Below, one piece after another: positions 53,184-63,916 of a stretch of DNA of 64,000 nucleotides. The translations under genes were made by a program, and so were the position numbers. The stretch is from Marinibactrum halimedae. Its GTDB lineage: Bacteria; Pseudomonadota; Gammaproteobacteria; Pseudomonadales; Cellvibrionaceae. The notes beneath the pieces were generated by a model. It searched no databases, was not told the DNA's origin, and was given only the letters and a program-made list of their open reading frames with translations. Each line of letters begins with the position of its first letter. Position 1 is the first letter of the stretch. The DNA lies in assembly GCF_021234875.1 (NCBI RefSeq), contig NZ_JAJQVM010000022.1:38961-102960 (forward strand). The letters are read 5' to 3'.

Positions 53184-53207
53184 TCCCCCTAATATTAAAA
53201 AGGGGGA
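53184..53207. terminator. Hairpin between convergent genes
   Basis: TCCCCCT and AGGGGGA pair across a ten-base AATATTAAAA loop between the lpxL-like gene (+) and the TIGR03032 gene (-). It is a possible shared terminator, without a clean T-run. Confidence 0.45.
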
Positions 53208-53239
53208 TAAAAAAGATTAAAGAAAAATTAAGAGAGGTT

Positions 53240-54289
53240 TTACAACGGAGGAAAGTCAAAAATATTGGCCACTTCAGGTTCATCGATTTGAAGAAGGTCA
53301 GTAAAGGATAAATCGGCGACGGCAACATCATAAATTTGGCTTACATCACCGGTAAATTTCAGTAATCCTAAAATCGATAAATCATTTAAATCAATAATAA
53401 AAATACCGCAGAGAGTCTCATCACTGTTTAAGGCTAAGGAGGGTCGAGATTCAGACTCACGATACAAACTTGAACCAATAAAGGCGAGGTGTTGATAAAA
53501 ATCCATTCCTCGTAAAAATCCCGGTAACGTTACTAATACCTTCGACTCGCCAGTCTCAGGATTGTATTGGCAAAACTCACCTTTTCCCGAATTACAAAAA
53601 TACAGTTTTTCTGTTTCAGAGTGATATCGAGGGCTGTGGGGCAAAAGAAGGCCATCCACAAGAATAGCGTTTGTTTTCACATCCATAATAATGCCGCTGT
53701 TATCACGAACCTCACGCCATTTTTGTGCCTCGTTCTGGGTATTAAAGCAAGTCACATAACGTGGCTTTCCATCGCGTATGGCCATGCCATTTAGGTGGCA
53801 ACGATCTTCAGGGGCTAGGTCGCTGATAAAAGGCGGTTTCCACTTAGGAGTAAAGCTGTCGTTGCCTTGTATTTGTGACAGACAAGAAAAATTAGAATTA
53901 ACTATCCATAGCCCTTCATCACCCCAAGCAATGTCATGAATATTAATCATTCCGGTAACGTGAGTCCTTCTTGGTACAAAACAGCTGGTAACCAACCCCT
54001 TTGGTTCAAGATCAGTAGTAACATGATCAAATCGGCGAAAATCAATAATTTGAGATGAGATACCGAGGACAATTTGTTGCTGGTTAACGGCAAGTCCCAT
54101 TGGTCGTGGAAACGCCTTCACGCTTAAATGCAGTGTGTCACCATTCGAACGAATTACAAAAACACGATTTGATTGATATGACGTGGCAATAATGGAAAGG
54201 CCGAGTGTAGAGAGTATTTTGCAAAAACTACTGCTGGCTTCACATTGAAAATCGGGTTCTTTATCGAGGAGTTCGTCAGTTTTAGTCAT
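53240..54289 (-). CDS. TIGR03032-family protein
   Basis: This 349-residue protein is of the TIGR03032 (DUF4915) family, whose function is unknown. Recognisable family stretches are FPRPMGLAV, GLWIVNSNFSCL, KWKPPFISDLAPEDRCHLNG, RYVTCFNT, LLPHSPRYH and CNSGKGEFC. The pattern of repeated short strands suggests a beta-propeller-like fold. There is no signal peptide or membrane segment. It follows the subtilase gene by 46 bases on the same strand, so the two may be co-transcribed. Confidence 0.8.
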   Translation of the reverse strand: MTKTDELLDKEPDFQCEASSSFCKILSTLGLSIIATSYQSNRVFVIRSNGDTLHLSVKAFPRPMGLAVNQQQIVLGISSQIIDFRRFDHVTTDLEPKGLVTSCFVPRRTHVTGMINIHDIAWGDEGLWIVNSNFSCLSQIQGNDSFTPKWKPPFISDLAPEDRCHLNGMAIRDGKPRYVTCFNTQNEAQKWREVRDNSGIIMDVKTNAILVDGLLLPHSPRYHSETEKLYFCNSGKGEFCQYNPETGESKVLVTLPGFLRGMDFYQHLAFIGSSLYRESESRPSLALNSDETLCGIFIIDLNDLSILGLLKFTGDVSQIYDVAVADLSFTDLLQIDEPEVANIFDFPPL

Positions 54290-54335
54290 ATTTTATTAAT
54301 TAATTTTTATTAACTGATTGAGGTTTTAAAACAGT

Positions 54336-55724
54336 CTATTGTTTCATACAAAAATGAAGATTCTCATAGAATTTTCTATCAGAGAAAACACCTACTCCTA
54401 AGTATTGCTGTTTCTCTTTAGGGGCTAAGCGAATGGATGTTAACAAGTATGAAAAAGCGGCGTCTCTCGTCAAATGAGGGCATGCTGATAGCAATAGGGT
54501 AGCAAAGCCGGAAATGACAGCAGTGGCACCGGATGAGCCGGCAACTCGGTTACTTGCAAAGTGCCCGTGGTTTGAAACTTCAAAGGTGTTAAAAAAGGAA
54601 GGGGCGGAAATATCAATATAATCACCTTGGGTTTTATTGATGATCTTCCCATCCACAGTAACGGCATTCACAGCCAATACTTTCGGTTGTGATGCCAATC
54701 GATATAAACCTGGCACTTCATTTATTGTATTTCCTGCTGCGGCGACAATAATGGTGCCTTTACCGTTTCTTCCATTTGAGGCGATATCGTCAATGGCTTT
54801 TCTTACTGGGTAAGAGGTAAAGAGCAGCTCCCAACTTAAGTTAATCACATCACTTTTTTTTTGTTTGGCGATATTTAAGGTTTTTAAAATATCCGATATA
54901 GATGAGCCTGTTAGCTCAATGGCAAGTAGATGGGTTTTAGGTGCAAGCCCATGAAATTCGGCATTATTGTGTTGAGTGCCAATGACGGTTGCCATATGGG
55001 TTCCGTGGGGGCGAATGTTACTCGAATTTGACTCATTCCCATTTTTTAGGGGGGAAAAAAGCGTCCTATTCAGCCCATCAAAATAAGGGTGTTGAAAATC
55101 AAACCCCCTGTCGATAATGGCTAAAGTGGTGTTCTCCCCTAATGTTTTCTCCCAAATTTTCGTCAGTGAAGAAAAGCCAGTTTGTGCGTGTGTGGGAGAG
55201 GAAAAATATTGTTGCATCATTTTCCGGTGAAAAATAAGGTTCGGGTGCACACTGAAAATATCTTCAGAGGCTTGAAGTAAATCCTTCAATGGTACGAGTA
55301 GTGACTCGGCTATTGTGTTCGAGAGAAAAGAGAGTGACCAAAAAGTCGAACTATGACCTTGGTAGAGTTTCTCTGTTTTTACAATCGTTCTCCATGGAGT
55401 TTTGGGTAGCTCTTGCTTTAGTAAATTATCCAGTAATCTGGTTAGTTTTGAGGAAGAGGACGTTTCTACAATGAGGGAGGGAAGTAGGCAGATTGGAAAG
55501 CGATAGTCTTTTTTTACTTTCTTTTTAGACTCTAAGGTCACTAGCGCGTAAAGCTGATTTTTATTTTTTTCTAATATAACCGGTACCACACCATCATTAA
55601 AATGCGTTAGCCCCCAAGTATTGGGGCAGCGTTGAATGGTTTTCGAATAACAATCTACCGTTATCAGCCATAGCGTTATGAAAAAAAACAAATGATTTTT
55701 TTTAAAATATCGCTTTTTATGCAT
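54336..55724 (-). CDS. Subtilisin-like serine protease (S8), exported
   Basis: This is a 462-residue protease with an intact S8 triad: D205 in LAIIDRGFD, H240 in RPHGTHMATVIG and S398 in AGSSGATAVISG. The oxyanion asparagine is N332 in VAAAGN. A basic N-terminus (KKRYFKKNH) and a hydrophobic stretch (LFFFITLWLITV) form a signal peptide or anchor. Residues ~30-185 look like a propeptide. The serine motif reads GSSGA instead of the common GTSMA, a tolerated change. It is divergent from the 2474-residue surface protein and could process it, but this is only inferred from proximity. Confidence 0.88.
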   Translation of the reverse strand: MHKKRYFKKNHLFFFITLWLITVDCYSKTIQRCPNTWGLTHFNDGVVPVILEKNKNQLYALVTLESKKKVKKDYRFPICLLPSLIVETSSSSKLTRLLDNLLKQELPKTPWRTIVKTEKLYQGHSSTFWSLSFLSNTIAESLLVPLKDLLQASEDIFSVHPNLIFHRKMMQQYFSSPTHAQTGFSSLTKIWEKTLGENTTLAIIDRGFDFQHPYFDGLNRTLFSPLKNGNESNSSNIRPHGTHMATVIGTQHNNAEFHGLAPKTHLLAIELTGSSISDILKTLNIAKQKKSDVINLSWELLFTSYPVRKAIDDIASNGRNGKGTIIVAAAGNTINEVPGLYRLASQPKVLAVNAVTVDGKIINKTQGDYIDISAPSFFNTFEVSNHGHFASNRVAGSSGATAVISGFATLLLSACPHLTRDAAFSYLLTSIRLAPKEKQQYLGVGVFSDRKFYENLHFCMKQ

Positions 55725-56026
55725 TCTTTTTCTTCACTTTTCCAAGTACGTTCAGCGACACATAAGGTTTTCATTAGTAGTAACAATCCAGTGATCGCTT
55801 TCAGTAGTGGTCTTAAACCCGGCCATCATTACCATTATTGAATTTATATCTCCGAAAACAACTTATTCATCCCCCTCATAAAATCGCGATTACCATAAAG
55901 TCTAAAAGCACCTTTTGCTATTTATACTATAATTATGGTTTTAAGATTATGCGAGCTATATTCCATTGATTTATAGAATAACTGTTAAGCCTCAATGGGT
56001 ATTTCTATGGTCATAAAAAAGTAATA
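55725..56026. other. Intergenic region between divergent protease and giant surface protein genes
   Basis: These roughly 300 AT-rich bases must hold both divergent promoters. TTTATACTATAATTATGG near 55920-55937 includes a TATACT/TATAAT-like -10 element, but no paired -35 or operator could be established by eye. No reading frame was seen. Confidence 0.3.
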
Positions 56027-59000
56027 ATGTCTTTCACCGAAGTGAGAAATACGGTTATGAGTAAAAGCCGCCCCCCTTCAGAGGGTACCCCCTCAAAAAA
56101 TGCGTTATTTCCAGGTCGCCAAGCGGCAGTTAAAGTCAGTGCCATGGTTGCCCCTCTATTGATGGCAACTGGGTCAGTGGCTGTGTCCAGCGTCACTCGA
56201 TTTTCACAGAGTAAAAAAAATGAAACCTCTGTATACAGTGTGCAACGAAATGACTCGGTGACAATCGATGAGGGCTCAACTTCGCTTCATTCTCCCTTTG
56301 ATTCAATTTCAAAAGCAGCTTTAGAGACAAATAAAAGTCGTTCCGAGCAAGATAATGCTTTTGTACAAGAGCCAGAAATATCGAAATCAGAAAAGAGAAC
56401 AGCGGCCAAACAAAGTTTGGAGGAGTTGTTAGCGGACGTAAAACGTAGCCAAACGCAGTTTGAAACCACTATACAAGCGAGCGTAAAAGGACAGACCTCA
56501 GGTGAGTACATCTCATCTCCTTCTTTGTTGGGGCATATGAAGGTTTTGGGCGTAGAGGGTGTCGACTTTGTGATGTCTTCGTGCGTGTTTGATTCTATTT
56601 TTGGCGTCTCTGTATGTAATGGTGGTCCATTTCATGGCGAGGTCTGTAATGCGGATGAGCATTGTCAGGCGACCCCAGAAATCAACCTTCAAGGCAATGG
56701 CCAGACCATTATTGATGGTGATACTACGCCGTCAACGGCAGACGATACTGATTTTGGTTCCCACCTTGTGGGTGGGGCTAACCTAGCGCGAACCTTCACC
56801 ATCGAAAATACGGGTAACGCGGCATTAGATTTAACCGGCACACCCAATGTGGTCATTTCTGGCTCATCGGATTTCACTATTACGACGCAACCTGCCACAG
56901 ATCCAATCGCTGCCGGTGCTTCGACTACTTTCGTCGTGACTTTTGACCCGACCACATCGGGTACACAGACGGCGGATATCTCAATCGACAATGCCGATGC
57001 CGATGAAAACCCTTATAACTTCCGTGTTCAAGGGGTTGCGTTCGCTCAACCTATTATCACCTCCGCCACTTACAATGCCGGTACCAATAGCCTTGTTGTG
57101 ACCGGCTCCAACTTTGTAGCGAACGCCGGGGCGGCAAATGATATTGATGTGAGTGCGTTAACGCTGACCGGTGAGGGAGGCGGAAGCCGCGCTTTAACAA
57201 CGTCTACGGATGTGGAAATTGACAGTGCCACTCAATTTACGGTGACGTTGACCGGCGCCGATATTGCGGCTGTTGAGGCGTTAATGGATTTTAATGGCAC
57301 CTCATCATCCGGTGGCACCACTTACAACCTTGCCGCAGCGGACGATTTTGTCAGTGCCGTCACGGTAGGAAATATCGCTGATTCAACGAATGGTATTACC
57401 GTAAGTGGTACTGAGCCGACGGTCACCAGTGTGGGTGTACCCAGTAATGGCACTTACAGTGCGACTCAAAACCTCGACTTTACGGTGAATTTTTCAGAAA
57501 ACGTTACCGTAAATACCACCGGTGGTTCGCCCACGGTGGCCATTACAATTGGCTCCACCACACGTCAGGCGACTTATCAAAGTGGCTCAGGCACCAGTGC
57601 CTTGGTGTTCCGCTACACAGTACAAACCGGAGACCAAGATACCGATGGTATTGCGGTTGGGGCTCTTGCGCTTAATGGTGGCACGTTACGAGATGCCCCA
57701 GGTAATGATGCGGTGCTCACGCTCAACAGTGTTGGAACGACGACAAACGTGTTGGTGGATACCGTTGGACCAACATTGGATGCAGCCAATTCTGTGCCGA
57801 CCGACAATGCTATCCATATTGCACTTAACGATGTTATCCGCGTGTCGTTTAATGAAAATGTGCAGTTAGTGAGCGGGCAAACTCTCACTTTATTTGATGT
57901 CAGCAATAACGCCATACGCGAGACGTTTACTGCATCGAGTGCGACGGCAGCCACTGGCAGTGCGTCGGGTAGCGTGGCGGTTAATACCAGTAACATCATT
58001 ATTACTCCTGGCGCGGACTTTTTAGCGGGTACTCAATACGCCGTGCGAATTGGGGCATCCACTGTCACCGATACCTCGGGTAATGGATTTGGGGGCATTT
58101 CCGATAGTACGACGCTCAACTTCACGACCATGCCTGAGCTGGCCTTCACGGCAAGCCCAACCTCCATTAATGAAAATGGCGGAACTGCCACTTACACGTT
58201 GAACCTGCAAGACGGTAGCGGTAATGCGGTGAATGCCGATGGAAATGTGTCGGTGAGTGTGGCGACGAGTGGCACCGCAACGGGCGGGGGCACAGACTAC
58301 TCGTTGAGTGGTTTGAGTGGCTCAACCATGACGATTGCGAATGGTACCAGCAGCACCAATTTCACCCTGACGGCGGTGGACGATGCCGTCAGCGATGATG
58401 GTGAAACAGCGATATTTACCGTAAGTATTCTATCCGGCAATGCACTGGTGAGTGCGACGAATGCAGCAACGGTCTCGATCGCCGAAGACGCCACACCACC
58501 GACGGTTGCCGAAGTCACCGCCGTAACCACACCAACGGCCGACAACACGCCGAATGTGACTTTCTCCACCGATGAAGCCGGTACGCTGGCTGTGGGGGGC
58601 AGCTGTGGCAGCGCGAGTGAAGGTGCCATCAGCAGTGGTAATAACACCATCACGCTAACCCAACCAGACAATACGACGGCCTTGGCCGATGGCACTTACA
58701 GCGACTGTACCATCACCGTCACCGATGCCACAGGCAACGCCAGTACGGCATTAACGCTCACTAGCTTCCGGGTGGATACCATCAACAGTGGTTCTAATGC
58801 GCCGGTGATTACGGCTGGGCAAACCTTTACGGTGGCAGAAAATGCTGCCAATGCCGCTTCACTGGGCACGTTGGCCGCAACCGATGCCGATGGAGCGACG
58901 ACCTTTAGTAACTGGGCCATTACGGCGGGCAATACAGCGGGCGTTTTTGCCTTGGATGCCAGCAGTGGCGAATTGACCATTGCCAGCAATACCAACCTTG

Positions 59001-62000
59001 ATGCGGAAACCAGTGCTTCTTACAGCTTAACCATCACCGTCAGCGATGGCGTCAATACCAGCGCCGCTCAAACCATCACGGTGGACGTCACCGATATAAA
59101 CGAATTTGCGCCCACGATGCCGACCGATTCTGATGCCGTTGACAATGTGGTTGCAGAAACCGCCGCCTTAGGCACCTACGTTGGGTTGACCGTGAACAGC
59201 ACCGACGCTGATATCACCTCGAACCTGACGTACTCCTTAACCAATGATGCGGACGGGTTGTTTGCCATCGACCCCAGCTCGGGCGAAGTGACCGTTGCGG
59301 GTGCCTTTGCAATCGATCAAACGGGTAACTACAGAGTTGAGGGGGAAGTGACAGACGGCTCGAATACCGAAACATTTAACTTCGTTGTGACCGTCAATGC
59401 CACCAACGATGCCCCGGTGGCCATCATGCCAGACAGCACCGACCTTTCCGTTACGGAAGGCATGGACTATCGCTTGGTATTCGATGGTTTTGACATCAAC
59501 GACGATAGTGTTTCTTGGAGTTTGATTAGTGGCCCATCGTGGTTGAACTTCAGTGGGGCACAAGTTGACACCGTTGCCGGAGATGGCACGTCGGCAACTG
59601 TGGATGGTAATGGCGTCTCAGCCAGATTTGCTATTCCTTTCAGTATTACCCTAAACGACGAGGGTGTGGTGTATGTGGGAGAGAGTACCGGCAGAGTGAT
59701 CCGCGCCATTTCACCTAGCGGTGATGTCACCACCTTTGCGGGCAGCGGTAACTTGGGAGCACTGGATGGTACGGGGACGGACGCTGAATTTGGAAGCCTA
59801 AGGGGGTTGGAGGTAGACGCCTCAGGTAACCTCTGGGTGGCCGATGGCAATAACAATGCGATTCGTCGCATTACCCCCGACGGCGTGGTCACCACTGTGG
59901 CCGGGGGTACCGCCGGTTACTTCGATGGCACAGGCACGGATGCCCGGTTCGATGGACCGTCAGACATTGCCATTGATACCAACGGCTTATTGTACGTGAC
60001 CGATAACGCCAATGAACGTATTCGTACTCTCACCGAAGCGGGTGTGGTGGGTACGTTAGCCGGTGGCGGCTCAGCCAATAACTTGGCTGATGGCTCTGCC
60101 GATGGCACCGGTGCAGCGGCTACCTTTTTTGGTCCGTATCGAATGTCTTTAAGGGGTGACCAGCTCTTAGTGACGCAAACCTCCCAGCCTGCCCTACGCT
60201 CGGTATCGACGACCAGTGGTGAGACCTCCACCGTTTTACGTCAACAAACCATCAGTGCCACAGGCACCGAGTTCTTCCTGCCAGAGCCAATCATACCTTT
60301 TGCGGTTGATACCAGCGTAAATGGGGTGTCCTATATATTGGATATACAAACCCATGAGCTGAAACGGTTGAGTGCAGAGGGTTATGTCACCACCATTGCA
60401 GGCTCTGGTGTAAGCGGGTTCCAAGATGGTTCGGCACTGATGGCCAGCTTTGATACCCCTTACGATCTGGTGGTGGCCGACAATGGCGACATTTATATCG
60501 CCGATACGTTTAACCACCGTATCCGTCGCTACACTCCACCGCAAATTACCGGTAACCCCAGCGCCGCCGATGCTGGTGACCACGAAGTGTGTGTGCGTAT
60601 TACCGATGGCACCCTCAACGATGACATGTGCTTTACCGTCAGCGTTGTGCCTCTGAACACCGCCCCGGTGATTTCCGGTACGGCAGACACCGCCGCTTCG
60701 GTTGCCAATACTTACCGCTTTACCCCTACCGCCAGTGATGCCGATACGGGCGATACTCTCACCTTTACGGCTACCGGGATTCCCGCTTGGGCCAGCTTTG
60801 ATGCCGCCACCGGTGCGGTAAGCGGGGCGCCAGCCATCAGTGATGTGGGCTCAACGGCCACCATCGAAATCAGCGTCAGCGACGGAACCGAAACCGTCGT
60901 GCTGCCGGCGTTCTCCATTACCGTGGAACTAGGGCCAGATGCCGATGGCGATACCATTCCCGATGCCCAAGAAATTGTGGATAACACCAACCCCAATGAT
61001 CCGCTGGATTACGTGGATACAACACCTCCAGAGGTGACCGCACCGGCACCACTGGTGTTGGATGCCACCGGCTTATTTACACCGGTCTCGTTAGCCACAC
61101 TGGCGGGCTTGGCGGAAGACGCTACCGAGGCTGCCATTAACAGTGCTTTGGCACCATTAGTGACCGACAATGTGGAAGGGCAGGGGTGTTGCACACCGAT
61201 CGCCTCTTCACTCACCGATGACAACGTGGTTTACCTTCCACCGGGCCGTAACCAAGTCTTATGGCAAGCCACCGACCGTCGCGGCAACGTAGGGCAAGTT
61301 CAACAAACCGTGGATGTACGTCCACTCGTCTCGCTCAGCAAAAACCAGCAAGCCATTGAAGGCAGCACGCTCAATGTTCGCTTTATCTTGAACGGCGAGT
61401 CGTTCTATTACCCCTTCACCGTACCCTATCGCATTAGCGATACCAGCACGTTGAATGGAGCCAATCATACCCTCGCTGCGGGCTCGGTGACCTTCGAGCA
61501 AGGCATGACGGAAGTGCCGCTGGCCGTGTCGATTCTTGGTGGCAGCAGCGGTGACACCTTAACCATCGAATTGGATGACCAAACCACAGACGAACAAGAC
61601 TTGGCCGCAGGTTTTGATGCCGCTAACCCCAATGTCTTCGACATCAACAGTGGGGCCAAGGTGGATCACACCATTACCGTGCAAGAAGGCAACGTTGCGC
61701 CAGAAGGGACGATCGTTATCACCCAAGGTGGCAGCGCCGTCTTACTTGTGGCGCGCACCAATGGTGAAATCACCCTCACGGCCAACGTCTCAGACCTGAA
61801 CACAATGGATGAGCACACGTTCAGTTGGTCGGGCAACGCCGAAGAGTTTGTGTCCTCCATTGCCTCTGGCAGTACCGAGAGCCAAACCCTCACCCTCGAC
61901 CCGATCTCGCTGGCCCTTGGGCGCCAAAGCATTAACCTCACCGTTACCGACAGTGCCGGTGCCACCGATACCGTCAACACCTACATCGTCGTGGTGGAGG

Positions 62001-63451
62001 AGCCGGTGGTGCTGTCAGGAACTGAAGACTCCGACGGCGATGGCATTTCGGATTTGGATGAAGGCATCGGCGACAGCGACAATGACGGCATCCCCAACTA
62101 CCAAGACAACACCGTGGCTCTTAATGTGGTGCCCGAAGTACTGTCCGAGTCCAACCGCTTTATTGTGGAATGTGATGCGGGTGTGCGTTGTCGCTTAGGC
62201 CAATACGCCTTAACCAGCATCGGGGGTGGCGTGCGCTTAAGTGAAGAAGATATCGCCAATAACGCCGACATCAGCACCGACGCTATGTTTACCCCAGTGG
62301 GTGGCGTGTTCGACTTCGAAGTGCAAGACCTACCGAACATCGGACAAAACGTCAGCATTGTACTGCCGCTGACCGAAGCCATACCCGCCAATGCCCGCTA
62401 CCGTAAATTCCAGAGCGGTGGTTGGGTCGACTTTGTCGAAGACGCCAATAACACCCTGCACTCAAGCGAGGGCGAGCTGGGCTTCTGTCCACCGCCGGGA
62501 GATGCGCAATGGCAAACTGGGCTAACTGAAGGTCACTTCTGTCTTCAGTTAACACTCGAAGACGGCGGCCCGAACGATGCCGATGGCATTGCCAACGGGG
62601 CGGTGATTGACCCAGGTGCGGTGTCTCGAGCGAATCCACCTGTGGGTAACACCACCAGCACCCGAGGCGGTGGTGGTGCCACCGGGCCGGTATTGTGGTT
62701 ATTGTTGCTGGGCTTAGGCGCGTATCGTTTGCGTCGCCGCCCGGCACCTCAACAAGCGGCTGCCGCCATGATCTTGGGGGCAAGTGCGTTGTTATTCACC
62801 GCGTCTGAGCAAGCTTATGCACAAAGCGGCGGGAATCTACAGGGGAACAACGATAATAACGGAAGCTTTCTTGAGCGCAGTGAATTGTCTGTCGGTTTAT
62901 TTACGGTGGACGACGGTTCCAGTCGTCGTGGTTATCAAACCGACCTCGCCGCTGAATTGGGTCTTGCTTCTGAGGCTGTTTCCATCAATGCGTTCGACAA
63001 CGATCGCTACGCGTGGTGGCTGCAGTGGCGCTTTGAGGCGCTCACCTTGAATGACACCAACAAAGGTGTCATCAGCCTCGGTTATTTAGACTTAGGCGAT
63101 GTGGATACGCGTTTTACGGTAAACGAAGACATCGCCGAAAACACCCTTTCCACGGCACTGGAAAATACTCATCCCATCACCGCCGAAGGGATTACCCTCA
63201 CTTACGACCACGCCTTTGCCCTCAGCGACACCATTACGCTCGGCCCGCAAGTTGGGGTTTATTTGTGGGAAGACGATATTGATGCGGGGAATTCCATTAG
63301 CGCGAGTCGTGATGGCACAGATTTATTAGCGGGCGTTTTTCTGGAAGTAAAATTAACGGAAACCATGAGTCTGAGCGGTCGGTTTACCCGTTTGTATTTA
63401 GATCAGGACGATGTGGACTTAATGGGTATGACGGCCCAGTGGCGGTTTTAA
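56027..63451 (+). CDS. Giant multidomain surface protein with internal sorting-type tail and C-terminal barrel-like domain
   Basis: The protein has 2474 residues from ATG 56027; ATG 56057 is an equally plausible start. Order: hydrophobic segment (~31-55), choice-of-anchor D domain (~218-341), Ig-like/SbsA-type domains (~345-700), Calx-beta-like domain (~700-818), cadherin-like repeats (~920-1125), an NHL beta-propeller (~1180-1505; motifs such as [20 protein letters not shown]), Ig-like He_PIG and HYR-type domains, and calcium-binding DxDxDG-type repeats (~1638-1658 and ~2001-2028). A Gly-rich, hydrophobic, Arg-rich sorting-like tail (~2213-2240) follows, then a second signal-peptide-like segment (~2248-2265, ending AYA) and ~209 residues with alternating strands ending in Phe. 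It is probably a cell-surface adhesin; ligand and topology are unknown. Confidence 0.8.
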   Translation: MSFTEVRNTVMSKSRPPSEGTPSKNALFPGRQAAVKVSAMVAPLLMATGSVAVSSVTRFSQSKKNETSVYSVQRNDSVTIDEGSTSLHSPFDSISKAALETNKSRSEQDNAFVQEPEISKSEKRTAAKQSLEELLADVKRSQTQFETTIQASVKGQTSGEYISSPSLLGHMKVLGVEGVDFVMSSCVFDSIFGVSVCNGGPFHGEVCNADEHCQATPEINLQGNGQTIIDGDTTPSTADDTDFGSHLVGGANLARTFTIENTGNAALDLTGTPNVVISGSSDFTITTQPATDPIAAGASTTFVVTFDPTTSGTQTADISIDNADADENPYNFRVQGVAFAQPIITSATYNAGTNSLVVTGSNFVANAGAANDIDVSALTLTGEGGGSRALTTSTDVEIDSATQFTVTLTGADIAAVEALMDFNGTSSSGGTTYNLAAADDFVSAVTVGNIADSTNGITVSGTEPTVTSVGVPSNGTYSATQNLDFTVNFSENVTVNTTGGSPTVAITIGSTTRQATYQSGSGTSALVFRYTVQTGDQDTDGIAVGALALNGGTLRDAPGNDAVLTLNSVGTTTNVLVDTVGPTLDAANSVPTDNAIHIALNDVIRVSFNENVQLVSGQTLTLFDVSNNAIRETFTASSATAATGSASGSVAVNTSNIIITPGADFLAGTQYAVRIGASTVTDTSGNGFGGISDSTTLNFTTMPELAFTASPTSINENGGTATYTLNLQDGSGNAVNADGNVSVSVATSGTATGGGTDYSLSGLSGSTMTIANGTSSTNFTLTAVDDAVSDDGETAIFTVSILSGNALVSATNAATVSIAEDATPPTVAEVTAVTTPTADNTPNVTFSTDEAGTLAVGGSCGSASEGAISSGNNTITLTQPDNTTALADGTYSDCTITVTDATGNASTALTLTSFRVDTINSGSNAPVITAGQTFTVAENAANAASLGTLAATDADGATTFSNWAITAGNTAGVFALDASSGELTIASNTNLDAETSASYSLTITVSDGVNTSAAQTITVDVTDINEFAPTMPTDSDAVDNVVAETAALGTYVGLTVNSTDADITSNLTYSLTNDADGLFAIDPSSGEVTVAGAFAIDQTGNYRVEGEVTDGSNTETFNFVVTVNATNDAPVAIMPDSTDLSVTEGMDYRLVFDGFDINDDSVSWSLISGPSWLNFSGAQVDTVAGDGTSATVDGNGVSARFAIPFSITLNDEGVVYVGESTGRVIRAISPSGDVTTFAGSGNLGALDGTGTDAEFGSLRGLEVDASGNLWVADGNNNAIRRITPDGVVTTVAGGTAGYFDGTGTDARFDGPSDIAIDTNGLLYVTDNANERIRTLTEAGVVGTLAGGGSANNLADGSADGTGAAATFFGPYRMSLRGDQLLVTQTSQPALRSVSTTSGETSTVLRQQTISATGTEFFLPEPIIPFAVDTSVNGVSYILDIQTHELKRLSAEGYVTTIAGSGVSGFQDGSALMASFDTPYDLVVADNGDIYIADTFNHRIRRYTPPQITGNPSAADAGDHEVCVRITDGTLNDDMCFTVSVVPLNTAPVISGTADTAASVANTYRFTPTASDADTGDTLTFTATGIPAWASFDAATGAVSGAPAISDVGSTATIEISVSDGTETVVLPAFSITVELGPDADGDTIPDAQEIVDNTNPNDPLDYVDTTPPEVTAPAPLVLDATGLFTPVSLATLAGLAEDATEAAINSALAPLVTDNVEGQGCCTPIASSLTDDNVVYLPPGRNQVLWQATDRRGNVGQVQQTVDVRPLVSLSKNQQAIEGSTLNVRFILNGESFYYPFTVPYRISDTSTLNGANHTLAAGSVTFEQGMTEVPLAVSILGGSSGDTLTIELDDQTTDEQDLAAGFDAANPNVFDINSGAKVDHTITVQEGNVAPEGTIVITQGGSAVLLVARTNGEITLTANVSDLNTMDEHTFSWSGNAEEFVSSIASGSTESQTLTLDPISLALGRQSINLTVTDSAGATDTVNTYIVVVEEPVVLSGTEDSDGDGISDLDEGIGDSDNDGIPNYQDNTVALNVVPEVLSESNRFIVECDAGVRCRLGQYALTSIGGGVRLSEEDIANNADISTDAMFTPVGGVFDFEVQDLPNIGQNVSIVLPLTEAIPANARYRKFQSGGWVDFVEDANNTLHSSEGELGFCPPPGDAQWQTGLTEGHFCLQLTLEDGGPNDADGIANGAVIDPGAVSRANPPVGNTTSTRGGGGATGPVLWLLLLGLGAYRLRRRPAPQQAAAAMILGASALLFTASEQAYAQSGGNLQGNNDNNGSFLERSELSVGLFTVDDGSSRRGYQTDLAAELGLASEAVSINAFDNDRYAWWLQWRFEALTLNDTNKGVISLGYLDLGDVDTRFTVNEDIAENTLSTALENTHPITAEGITLTYDHAFALSDTITLGPQVGVYLWEDDIDAGNSISASRDGTDLLAGVFLEVKLTETMSLSGRFTRLYLDQDDVDLMGMTAQWRF

Positions 63452-63487
63452 TTTAGGGAAATCGATATTTTTATAGCTCATTACATA

Positions 63488-63701
63488 ATGAAGGTTAGCG
63501 CTGCCCAGAGCCGCATGGCGGCGGAGTGGCGCTTACTTATAAACACTAATGCTGTTGAGGCAGTGCATAGGCAATTTCGAAAATTAACCAAGACGAAAGG
63601 TGGCTTTGCTAATGAAAATAGTTTATTGAAGCTACTGTATGCTGGAATTTTAAATGCCCATTCACTTTGAAGACCGTTTACAGGGATTTTTAGATCTGTA
63701 A
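63488..63701 (+). pseudogene. Decayed IS256-family transposase fragment, right copy
   Basis: NTNAVEAVHRQFRKLTKTKG and LLKLLYAGILNA are typical of the C-terminal third of IS256/Mutator-type transposases. Directly after LNA the frame jumps to HSL and stop, whereas another frame continues HFEDRLQGFLDL to a stop at 63699-63701. Comparison with the copy at 43.2 kb, which keeps SEKWAYPAQKWNVTLSQ, shows that about 55-60 bases were deleted here. The N-terminal two thirds are absent. Confidence 0.75.
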
Positions 63702-63805
63702 TGCTAAAATGTCGCTGCGATATTTTGTGCGAGCTTGACTCGCATAAAATATGTAGCAATCAAGCGAAGCCAATCCGCTTCGCATGACACAGAATTTTGA
63801 ACAGC
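63702..63805 (+). mobile_element. 3' end of the IS256-family remnant, with terminal inverted repeat
   Basis: Non-coding DNA follows the fragment stop and matches, in inverted orientation, 43134-43190. It ends with TGACACAGAATTTTGAA at 63785-63801, shared with the left copy. About 48 bases not found in the left copy, including GCGAAGC-CAATCC-GCTTCGC, are inserted just before the terminal repeat. Confidence 0.7.
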
Positions 63806-63916
63806 CTCCTGCATTGCGGCGGAGTGGAGGTATATCAGCTCGTTTAGTACTTCATAAAGATTGAGTTTTAATATACTAAAGGGTGCATAACTTAGACAAC
63901 ACTGTATAATACAGTC

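Noticed and set aside
58297..62783. Several 90-143-codon antisense frames within the giant surface-protein gene
   Set aside because: They are shadows produced by the repetitive Asp/Thr/Ala/Gly codon pattern; none has domain-like sequence or start context.
43134..63805. Composite transposon made of the two inverted IS256 ends
   Set aside because: The interior contains core genes (plsC, gmhB, glyS, glyQ, lpxL-like) in the order I recall from Pseudomonas, both IS copies lack most of the transposase, and no target duplication was found, so it is unlikely to have moved as a unit.
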